This document shows, piece by piece, positions 55,674-64,000 of a DNA stretch of 64,000 nucleotides (position 1 is its first letter; the number at the start of each line of letters is the position of its first letter). The stretch comes from Nipponacmea schrenckii (lineage: Eukaryota > Mollusca > Gastropoda > Lottiidae): NCBI GenBank assembly GCA_030562195.1, contig JAUJPP010000007.1, positions 21,325,769 to 21,389,768 on the forward strand, written 5' to 3'. A program made the translations under genes and the position numbers. Below the pieces are notes generated by a model. It made no database searches. It was not told where the DNA came from and worked only from the letters and a program-made list of their open reading frames with translations.

Positions 55674-56443
55674 TCAGAGAAAAACTAAAATATCGATATA
55701 AGGGAGACAAAACTCGTCGCGAATACCCTCTAAGCAGTCATTCATAAATGCCTGAAACGCCGCGGGTGCGCCAGAAAGTCCGAAAGGAATACGTTCCCAC
55801 GAATAATGCCCCCAAGGTGTTACGAAGGCTGTATACGGTTTGCTTCTATCAGTCATCACACCTTGGTGATACGCTTTCCCTTGGTCACACAAGGAAAAGT
55901 ACTGACTTCCTCCAAGACCATCGAGTCATCTTGTATCCTGGGTAGAGGACTGCTGGCTACTACTGACTTTTGATTAATCTTTCGATAGTCGACGCATAAC
56001 CTGAGATCTCCATTTTTCTTGCGTACGCAAACCAATGGACTCGAATAGGGAGAATTCGATTTACGGATAAATCCCTTCGCAATAAGATTTGTAATATAGT
56101 CCTTGACTTCTGTATAAAGTGGTGCTGGTATTGATATATAGGATTGTTTCACTGGTATATCGTCTTTCAGACTAATGTCCAATTGCAAATTCGGTGCGAA
56201 CCCGATATCGTCGTCCGATTTTGAAAACACATCGGGATATTTCAACAATAGTTCTTTCACCTCATCTTGTTGAGTTTCGGGTAAATGACTTAAATCTACA
56301 GGCGGTACCCAAGAATTTTCGAGTAAACTATGAGTTTTCGCTTTATCACCCGAATATTTAGTTTCATTGGTTACGCTAGAAGTGTCTACATGTCTATTCT
56401 CACTAGGAATAGTTTCTATTAAAGAGCTGATTGTCGTTAACAC
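55674..56443 (-). pseudogene. Ty3/gypsy reverse transcriptase remnant (frameshifted)
   Basis: Two minus-strand frames overlap: 55856-56443 and 55674-55892. The first carries the linker and RT fingers, with GFIRKSNSPYSSPLVCVRKK and LRLCVDYRKIN. The second resumes in the palm, with [13 protein letters not shown] small indel near 55880 separates them. The active-site motif reads YIDILVF where the family has two adjacent aspartates, so one catalytic Asp codon is gone. The polymerase would be dead even with the frame corrected. It belongs to the body bounded by the LTRs at 52575 and 58522. Confidence 0.9.
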
Positions 56444-57809
56444 TCCAAGTTCCGATTTCCGAGGTAAAATAACATCAACACTAGAGTTATTAGTGATTAG
56501 TAACTAAAAATGATTCTGCTTGCCTAAGGTCACTAAACATCATCTGTAACTGATTATCATTATTCAAATTAGGGGTAAACAAGCAATGAAGTGGGGTTGC
56601 ATCACTTCGACTTTGAGTCCGAATTTTTGTCCTAATAACTTTTGAACTTTTAAACGGAATTAAAAGATTTCGATGACCACTGTTTACAAAACATAAATCA
56701 TTATCAGATTTTAACAAATTCAACACCTGACTAAAATGCTTTTCTCTCAAAAATGGAAAACAGTTTGACATCATATCATTGGATGTAACATGAGAAAGAC
56801 AGTATTGTGATATAACATTAAAGGGGCCAATTTTGATTTTTGAAACAGAAAGGCAACCATTTCTTGTTTAGTTTGAATAGTTCAGTCCAACCATGGAAAT
56901 ATTTATCCCGTTTGACCTTGGCTAAATTATGGGGTTTCTCAATAAAAATAATATCCGCACCACTCATTTGGAAAATTTTTTTCAACCCCCACAATTAGAC
57001 TGACTTTAGCCCCGCCCGTACCCTAAAAAGTATTTTAAATAAATCAAATAAAATTCATAGATTCAGTTTTAGTAAACCTTTCAAGGGAAACCACAATACC
57101 TTCCCCCTTTTTGTCTTTAAAGAATAATGGTGTTTACCATCTAACAAGGGGAGGTAATCGTTAACCTTACAAATACTTTGTTCTCCCATAATCCAATTTT
57201 GACAATCTTTGAAAATACAATAAATAGACAATTGGAAAAACTTTAGCAATTTTTTATACCACAAATAACAACATGGGGGGTTTATTCCTACCAAAACCCC
57301 CCTTCCCCCTCCTTTGCTAGTTTTCCTCTGGGGGTATTGGTTAATCCCCGTGAAAGTACTTTGTTCTCCCAAATCCAACATTTTGCAAAATGATTTGCCC
57401 AAATTTAAAAATTTACAAATAACTTCAACTGGTTTTATTTACCGACTTCAAAGGGGGGCAACCTGCTGGGTGATTTCAAAACTGAACTAAATTTATTTAT
57501 TACCAAAAGTCCTTTGCATGACTTGGGCAATTTTCGTTTCAACCATTAAGTTTGCTCTTATTATATTCAGTACCTTCGAAACTTGGTTTATCTCTCATTT
57601 GCTTTTGATATAGATGTTAACTCTTCTAAACGTTGATTTTTTCTTTTTTTTCAAAGGAACGGGTTTTATACTTGGGATATTTCTTTAAAAACCATAGCGA
57701 CTTTTCTCCAAGAATTAATAACTCTACTCATAACACATTCCAATTTTTTTAGAAAAGAATTTTCTGTCTTAAGCCATCATCTTGAGAAAAAGAGAATTTC
57801 CCTTTCAAC
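56444..57809 (-). pseudogene. Degraded gag 3' end and protease region
   Basis: Between gag and RT the minus strand shows short islands only. TGGAKVSLI at about 56970-57005 fits an aspartic protease active-site block with one extra residue. A fragment near 57740-57760 fits the continuation of gag. Frames shift every few tens of bases and homopolymer runs are frequent at 56.8-57.7 kb. Two open frames here (56490-56774, 57055-57402) have no clean family match. Confidence 0.55.
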
Positions 57810-58394
57810 TTATGGCTCTCTCAATTGATGGAAAATTTCTGTACTTGACTTTTCGTGATAGTGTGCACGCAATATACCACGTAATTCTTGAAGTGTCAAT
57901 GTGGCCCTTCCCTCTAAATAATTTCTTATGTTAGAACCAATAGGGATGGCTTTAAGTACAGCACTGACTATTTCATCTCTGGGATATTGTTTCTGTAAGG
58001 CACAATCAATTTGACGGACTAGATTCATGAAAGAAATGCCTTTCTTCTCGCAGACTTGACCTTGGATTCGAAATTCTCGCTTGACAACTTCAACAGTGTT
58101 AGATGAGTCCAATGTGACGCTTTCTGATGTAGTGACATCACCTGGCTGTTCAACCTCAACTGGTTCTACTGGAACAGATTTATTAGACATGGTCACGGTG
58201 AGACACTCATTTAGACGTTTGAGATTCTCATCAAATTCATCTTCATTGTCCAACATAGTGTCAACAACTTTAACAGCTGCCGAACGAGATTTTACATCTT
58301 TCGAACTAAGTCGTAACTCCATCAATATCTTTAATAACTGAGGTAATGACAGTTGATATAATTTACTTTTAACTTCAAACAGTTCTTCTTCCAT
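57810..58394 (-). CDS. Ty3/gypsy gag-like N-terminal fragment
   Basis: An ATG-started frame of 194 codons begins 108 bases after the primer-binding site, the expected place for gag. The product starts MEEELFEVKSKLYQL, is acidic and helical, and includes an LEGRATLTLQELRGILRAHY block. This is in the style of the capsid-like gag of Ty3/gypsy elements from fish and invertebrates. The frame stops after FHQLREP, where homologous gags continue, so it is truncated by a nonsense or frameshift change. No zinc knuckle is visible. Confidence 0.75.
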   Translation of the reverse strand: MEEELFEVKSKLYQLSLPQLLKILMELRLSSKDVKSRSAAVKVVDTMLDNEDEFDENLKRLNECLTVTMSNKSVPVEPVEVEQPGDVTTSESVTLDSSNTVEVVKREFRIQGQVCEKKGISFMNLVRQIDCALQKQYPRDEIVSAVLKAIPIGSNIRNYLEGRATLTLQELRGILRAHYHEKSSTEIFHQLREP

Positions 58395-58501
58395 GGTTGG
58401 TATTATAGGTGAGTTACAATATACAGGCTTTGGTCACAATCTATAGTCTTTAAACAACCTGTTAACAACTAGACCATAGATGACACTAACATGGAAGCAG
58501 G

Positions 58502-58519
58502 ATCCCGGACAAGCCCCCA
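58502..58519 (-). other. Primer-binding site, tRNA-Pro type
   Basis: Two bases inside the LTR end at 58522 the minus strand reads TGGGGGCTTGTCCGGGAT. This matches the tRNA-Pro primer-binding site known from retroelements at all but one position (T for C at position 9). It fixes the orientation: 58522-59136 is the 5' LTR of the lower element. Confidence 0.85.
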
Positions 58520-58521
58520 AT

Positions 58522-59136
58522 TGTTACACTAAATAGGGCATGTGGCTTGTAAATACTAGCTGTAAACTGTTATTTAGTGTAGACAAGGCTAAGGTGGTTC
58601 GTGGATCTGCAAAATGATGCCAAAGCTGTAACAACTAGGCCTACCAGCACCTGTGAAGGAGAAGAATAAGAATTTTAGGACAATGCTTTATTCTTTGACT
58701 GTGGAGTAACTAGAAACTGATTATGACATCCCACAACATGAAAATAAATATTGAACAGTTTCTGAACAAATACAACATTTCAAAGGTTACAGAATTATAC
58801 AGCTGAACTTAATAAATGATTATAACTTGAATACTGAATTTACGATTTCATGGATGGAAATTACAGACACCAACATGGCCACTATGGATTTCAATTCCCT
58901 CACGTGGTTTTCTTTTGCTAAACCCACAAATAAATTGTTTCTTTCTCAATTCAAATTGCAAACGATAAACAAACTATTTATGACAACAACTGAACATATT
59001 TTATATCAAATGATAATCTGAATACCTGTGAAGGAGAAGAATAAGAATTTTAGGACAATGCTTTATTCTTTGACTGTGGAGTAACTAGAAACTGATTATG
59101 ACTTCCGGTTATCATCAAACCCAGAAAGCCACAACA
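58522..59136 (-). repeat. Central LTR shared by two retroelement bodies
   Basis: About 615 bp. The minus strand starts TGTTGTGG at 59136 and ends GTGTAACA at 58522, so TGTT...AACA termini are present. A purine-rich tract (AAAGGGAAG) precedes it on the minus strand at about 59142-59152, as expected upstream of a 3' LTR. A primer-binding site follows it, as expected after a 5' LTR. It therefore serves as the 3' LTR of the pol fragment above and the 5' LTR of the gag-RT body below. A 79-bp internal direct repeat lies at 58651-58729 and 59026-59104. Confidence 0.85.
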
Positions 59137-59326
59137 TAGTTACTTCCCTTTAACTGTAAAGCCTTCAAAAATATACCCCCCCTAATCTACAGTCTTCTTC
59201 CTTATCGTCACAATTACAAGCATCGTTCTGGAATACTATTTATCTACGAAACGCAGTGTTGTATTTCTTTCTCGAAACTCGTAGAATAGAGACACACAGA
59301 TCAAAAAGTAACTGTAGATTTATTCT

Positions 59327-60460
59327 TGGCGTTTCTCAGATTTCAATGCCTCCTTGGTCTGTTTGCCCTGAGCTATGTGTGCAGGCGAAGGCAATAGGGT
59401 ATCTATTCGCGTCCGTATTTCATCAAGAGTTCTCCGGTACTGCATCAAAAACTCTTGAAGTGCTCTTTTTAGTTGTTGAGATGACTTTCTCATTGCCCGC
59501 TAAAATGTTTGTAACAAGCGTTCAGCTGCTCCGTTTGTAGCTGGATGATAAGGTGCTCCGGACAAGTGCGTAATTCCCCGTTCTTTGCACCAACTCTGAA
59601 ATTCTTCTGAATTAAAGAAAGGTAGTCGCATTATCAGTCACCAGCGTATGTGGATATCCAAAAAGAGCGAAATCTTCTTTTAGCAAATCTAGGGTTGCTC
59701 TAGATGATGTAAATGTAGTAAGATGAATAAAAAATTACTTTGAATAGGCATCCGTAATCACCAACCAATCTTTACCCATGAAGTTGATAGCATGATCCGG
59801 TGTAATCTACTCCAAGGCTTTTCTGGGAGCATCCATGGGTGCTAACTGTTTCATCCGTTCCATGCCGCAATGTCCTAAATGTAATAGTTTAAGGCTCTTT
59901 GGTTTCAAGCTTTCTGGAATTACAATTCTTGCACCGTGTCCATGACAGACGTTAAGTGAGTCTGATAGCTTTCTGAACTTTTCAATGTTCTCATTTTTCC
60001 CAGTGTGCTTTGGTGGCCATCCTTCACGTACATAACGCATCACTGTAGCTATTACTGGATCCTTCCTGGACTCTTGTCGGAGTATGTTGGATTCCACAGG
60101 TTCGACTTGAAGGCTGAGAACTTTGATAGCGAAACTATATCCATCTTTTCACCACCTTCCTCCCTGTCGAAATCAGAATCCCCTCCACTTGCAAGCGACT
60201 AAGTGCATCTGCATTTCCATGATCGGATGTTTTCCGATATTCGATTTTGTAGTCGAATTGATTTAACCATTTGGCCCATCGAGCTAGTCTGTTAGCTGCA
60301 AGGAGTGGTGTTCCCTTCAAATAGAGCTGTAAATGACTTGTGATCCAGTATAATTTTTTAAAGAAATTGATAGCTTTCCTTAAGCCGAATATGATAGCCA
60401 GGGTTTCTTTGTGAATTTGACCATAGTTCCTATCTGCAGATGTAAGCGTCTTCGACATAT
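59327..60460 (-). pseudogene. Ty3/gypsy RNase H and integrase remnant
   Basis: Minus-strand order is RNase H end, then integrase zinc domain, then integrase core. RNase H (60135-60458) shows HKETLAIIFGLRK and ends in HGNADALSRL. The zinc-binding part (59807-60097) has LLHLGHCGMERMKQLA. The core (about 59480-59790) retains DAYSK, VTDNATTF and NGAAERLLQTF, so all three D,D,E positions can be located. They are spread over shifted frames, with an in-frame TAA after DAYSK. A deletion after QYRRT joins directly to the DEIRTRIDTLLPSP tail, which stops at about 59327. The piece leads straight into the purine tract and central LTR. Confidence 0.88.
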
Positions 60461-61102
60461 TGGCGATTGAGCACTCGCTTCGGTCTTGCTAGTGATGAAA
60501 CAAAACTGCTCCAATTCTAACATTAGATACCTCACAAGCTAGTCCAAAAGGATCGAAGTGAACTAGGACTTGATCAGAAGCAAGTTTTCAACTTTTGAAA
60601 GGTTGTCTGTTCTTCTTCTTTCCACTGCCATGTTGTAGTTTTCTTGGTTAGATTGTAAAGTGGCTCTGCTATGTAGACAGGTTGGGTATGAACTTTCCAT
60701 AAAACTGTACTGAGCCCAAGAATGATTTCAAAGTTGACACGTCTGTAGGAGGTGGCATATTTATTACTCCTCGACCTATTCCATAACCGTTAAACTGAAC
60801 TTGCTTTCAGACTCCTTTGGCGATACCTTTTTCGTAACCTTTCGCTAGGTCATCTCGAAAAACAAAAGGAACCGGTCGTGCCTGGTGAAAAAACCCGGTT
60901 TCGCATTAGATTTGAACTTTACATCTAGTTCAAAATCCTTTAGGCATCCCAAAAATAGATCTGAAAATTCGTCACAGATAGTGCGGCAATATCGTTGAAG
61001 GGCAGCATAAGTCTGTATAAAAAGGTCTTTATCCAATGAAGTTTTATATTCAACTGCAACCTTATACATAGATACAATGTTACACACGCTAAGATTAAAC
61101 AA
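60461..61102 (-). pseudogene. Ty3/gypsy pol: RT start fused to RT thumb by deletion
   Basis: The frame at 60845-61102 ends in a Ty3/gypsy pre-RT block, LKDFELDVKFKSNAKP. Continuing down to about 60780 gives the RT N terminus ending KQVQFNGYG. The next residues, GRGVINMPPPTDVSTLKSF, already belong to the RT thumb/connection. The whole palm with the polymerase active site is therefore absent. The thumb then runs, with frameshifts, into the RNase H piece below. This proves an internal deletion in this copy. Confidence 0.75.
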
Positions 61103-61225
61103 TGTTCACCCAAACTCAGGTGACACAGTTCAGTAAACTGATTTCTATTTAAGGTATATCATGTACCTCCCAGAGTTTGTATGATGACATATAAAAATCA
61201 TATTTTAAAAACACAAAGTAGCCTA

Positions 61226-61790
61226 TTATTCACTTAATAACATGTCCTTATTTTTTAAATTTTCTAATATAAGGTCCTCATTTGTATATGTTACTATATT
61301 ATCCATATTAAATGCTACATGTAATCCGTTGAATGTGATTATTTCGCCAATATCTTGATTATCTCTGCATTCTTTTGTTAAAATATCAGCCACCATATCT
61401 TTATCACCATCTAACCAACTAAATGATCCAACAGAACCATCAATGAGCTTCTCTTTCATACCTCTAATACTTGCTGTTTCTCAATAACTTCTTCTCTACT
61501 TGTCTGCTACTAGCTATCGACTCAAGTGTTGGCTTGGAATCGATATAATTTTAACAGGAATATCACCATTTGCATGACCAAACAACAGCTGTTCTAATTG
61601 CTCTGCTAAATATTTGGAATCATCAAGCAATTTACCATACTTCTAGTCTCATCATCCTTAGCAGAATGACACACCTGTTGAATGGTGTTACTCTTCCAAT
61701 ATAATAGTATTACAGCATGGTTCTTCTTATTACCTCATAGGATAATACTGCCACTGATTGTATACTACATTCACATATGGGCAATTAGGC
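61226..61790 (-). pseudogene. Ty1/copia-type RNase H fragment
   Basis: A clean frame at 61226-61459 carries FSWLDGDKDMVADILTKE, the ADxLTK hallmark that ends Ty1/copia RNase H domains. Upstream on the minus strand, up to about 61790, frameshifted pieces read GNKKNHAVILLYWKSNTIQQ and KLLDDSKYLAEQLEQLLFGH, fitting the rest of the domain. This superfamily differs from the neighbouring Ty3/gypsy pieces, so a second element was inserted or recombined here. Neither LTR nor integrase of this element was found. Confidence 0.75.
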
Positions 61791-61799
61791 ATGTCTGAT

Positions 61800-63967
61800 A
61801 GATAAATATCTTCAACCAGATCATGTTGGTGGTGATCAATCCAACCATTGACAAATCCTGCCTATGTCAGTAAGAAAGAAAGGCCTTCAGTGAATTTCAA
61901 AACCAAGCGACCCTGATTTGTATCAGTTTTGCTTTCTAGGACACATTCGGGGAAAAAAGGAATGAGATTGAAGTGGAACCAGGTTAATACCATTCTAGGT
62001 TAATCGATCAAACACTAAATTTCTTTTTTACATTTGCCTGGAGGCTATATAGTGGACTAAACTTTTCTTTCTATTGTTTTTAAATCGATCTTGTAATAAT
62101 CTTGTAATGTAACTTGTTTTTGGTTTTTCCATTGTTAATAGTGAAAACCGGTTTTGGGTTACTCTCGTAATAAAAATACGATCAATATTAGAATGAGAAA
62201 TGAACAAGCTTGGACATAATTGGCGTTGATCGATGTATATTTATTTGTAGGATTTAAAATAAAGAGAATTTAACAGTCGCAAAACCTTTCCAATCACCAA
62301 AATCAATAGGGATCCACTCTATATTGACATTTAAATACATACCAAAATTTAAAGAGATCCATTGAGAATTGAAGGGCACAGAATAAGTACAAGATAAAGA
62401 TAAATACATAAAATCACAATAATTCATAAAAAAAAATAATTAATCAAAATTGTAAAAAAAGTTAATACATGAAAAATTAATTTTTTCCAAAATATTATGA
62501 AAAATTCATAGTGTAATCGCAAAAATTAATTCCAACGCAAACACTGTGAAGGGGAATGGTCTGACCTTCAAATTGAATAGCATGTATTCATACTGTTATT
62601 TTTTAAGGCATACTCTTAAAATGTTCATTTAATTTCAATTTAGAATTTATATACATTTTGGTGCAATTATAGCCTAGATTTTTTTGTCCTTTGACCCAAT
62701 TAGGAATTCTACACTCACGACATAAATATGGTCAACAGGACTCATGCTGTAAAAAAATGGAACTCTTTTTGGTCAAAAGCAATTTCCTTATTGCTTTGAA
62801 AATCAATTTTGAGATCTCATGTGATAAATGAAATTCGTCATAAGTCCAAACTACTAACCCCATTTCAACAGTATAGTTAAAATAGGAGAATGTACACCCA
62901 TTAAAGAAATTGGACCAAAGGACGCAAACGCTACCTGTACGTCGTTACCCTGCAGGCGTTAATGAATTTTCAAGCCCCAAATCATTTTTGTCCTTGATTG
63001 GCCAAAATAAGTGTTACAAGAAAAAATTATTATTCTTAATTATTATTTCAAGGGAAATGATTGTGTATACTTTGTAAGTTAATGTTATTGTACTACTGAG
63101 ACACAGATTTACCATATTTGATAAACACATCGTGGTACCGATCCTAGACTGATTAAATCATTTCAAACCTGGAAAGTAAAGCCTCAAAAGGAACTACGTA
63201 AACGCCATGATGGAATCTTTAAATGGTATTTTAAGTTCACAGTTAGGTATATTGATATCATCTTTTCTGTGAAATAATTTGCCAGATAGTCCATGGGGAC
63301 TTTCATGTTCGAGATGCAACTGTTTGATTTGATTTGAATTCATCAAGATTTATTTTCGGTAATTAATGTAATCATCTTCCATAAATCTTGAAGGGATATA
63401 CAAGCCAAATTACCTTTCAAAAATATTGATCAAAGTTTGAAGTATATATGATCAAATTTCCGAACTTGTGTAAGGTGATTTGACCTTTTCTGATGGTCTG
63501 TGTCATAATTAGGTTTTGTTGAGCCAAAAATATAACAACAGTAAAGATTAAGCCTTTTAAATATGTGAAGCGTAAAAAAGGCCGTGTAATATAATCCGTT
63601 CTAGTAAACTAAACTAATATATATCTTTAAAAGGCAACATAACGTCGTAGTAGTAAACAGTACTAAAATAGTTTAGTAGTTGTTTAATAATACTGAGGTA
63701 AAACATATTTTTATAATTATATCAATATTATTCAACACATACACCTGAAAATGTTTTTTTTTAGATTGAATTGATTTTGATGATAGCATTTCTTTGGGAA
63801 CACTGCAATGGTATTATAATAGACAAGCTCTTCGTTTTATTTTATCATAGACGAATCCATTGTCTGATTTTCCCCTCATAAGAAAAATTAGAATTTGTTA
63901 AGATTTAGTACTATAAGATGGTAAAATTGAAGGGTTTTTTATTCATCTTTCTTTTAAAGGTTTCATT
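61800..63967. other. AT-rich region right of the retroelements
   Basis: No exon or known repeat recognised except AT-rich low complexity near 62400-62540. It may hold the promoter and 5' UTR of a plus-strand gene starting near 63968. Confidence 0.45.
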
Positions 63968-64000
63968 ATGTCAGACGAGGAAAACCAAACGCTACTAGAA
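63968..64000 (+). CDS. Possible first coding exon, cut by the window edge
   Basis: An ATG at 63968 opens MSDEENQTLLE up to the last base. A pyrimidine-rich stretch ending in AAAG lies just upstream and could be an acceptor of a 5' UTR intron. Only eleven codons are visible, so no family can be assigned. The acidic start resembles many cytosolic or multi-pass membrane proteins, but this is weak. Confidence 0.3.
   Translation, partial: MSDEENQTLLE

Noticed and set aside
13536..59110. Recurring CCGGAAGT/ACTTCCGG motif (ETS-site-like), seen near 13.54, 14.09, 28.1, 28.49, 33.4, 33.7 and 59.1 kb
   Set aside because: Several occurrences lie in repeats or LTRs, one type is coding, and I cannot show enrichment over chance.
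1..64000. CRISPR arrays, operons, bacterial-type systems
   Set aside because: The window is clearly eukaryotic nuclear DNA with spliced genes; no spacer-repeat architecture exists. No tRNA or rRNA gene could be supported by eye.

Overview
This is a nuclear genomic window from an animal, most likely a lophotrochozoan and probably a mollusc. Genes are split by GT-AG introns, DNA is visibly AT-rich, intergenic space is large, and retroelements and satellites are common. The mollusc guess rests on the repeat family at 39.2-41.1 kb, which ends in a GACGG/GGACAGG-rich tail of the kind I know from mollusc genomes, and on the style of a small cysteine-rich secreted protein. I cannot name a species. 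All five confidently modelled genes are on the minus strand, and in each the exon phases join without a frame break.

Layout. 1-12.9 kb: no gene recognised. 12.9-22.9 kb: a complete seven-exon Tbx20-type T-box factor (421 aa) with an intronic foldback. 22.9-34.4 kb: no firm gene; a 25.3 kb inverted repeat, one weak exon candidate at 26.5-26.6 kb, a 38-bp minisatellite at 29.65-30.48 kb, a small repeat array at 30.6-31.1 kb and a two-copy repeat at 34.0-34.3 kb. 34.4-36.0 kb: a four-exon peroxisomal (C-terminal SKL) short-chain dehydrogenase resembling the catalytic half of HSDL2. 37.2-41.7 kb: a two-exon ankyrin-repeat SOCS-box protein whose intron is filled by a 161-bp-period array. 42.4-47.4 kb: a ten-exon secreted GH79 glycosidase (heparanase/invertebrate hyaluronidase type, 481 aa) with both catalytic glutamates. 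49.1-50.5 kb: a three-exon secreted cysteine-rich peptide of 74 aa. 52.6-61.1 kb: a degraded Ty3/gypsy-type cluster on the minus strand. One LTR sits between a pol fragment (higher coordinates) and a gag-pol body (lower coordinates) that ends in a second LTR. 61.2-61.8 kb: a Ty1/copia-type RNase H fragment. The right edge may hold the first coding exon of a plus-strand gene.

The genes do not form one pathway: a developmental transcription factor, a peroxisomal oxidoreductase, a ubiquitin-ligase adaptor and two secreted proteins are simply neighbours. The most notable points are the intronic hairpin in tbx20, the shortened linker of the GH79 enzyme, the SDR that has lost the sterol-carrier half of HSDL2 but keeps a peroxisomal signal, the LTR-sharing tandem retroelement, and stretches (about 53.16-55.6, 56.8-57.8 and 39.95-40.4 kb) whose indel and homopolymer pattern looks like uncorrected consensus error. 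I found no clearly new multi-gene system.
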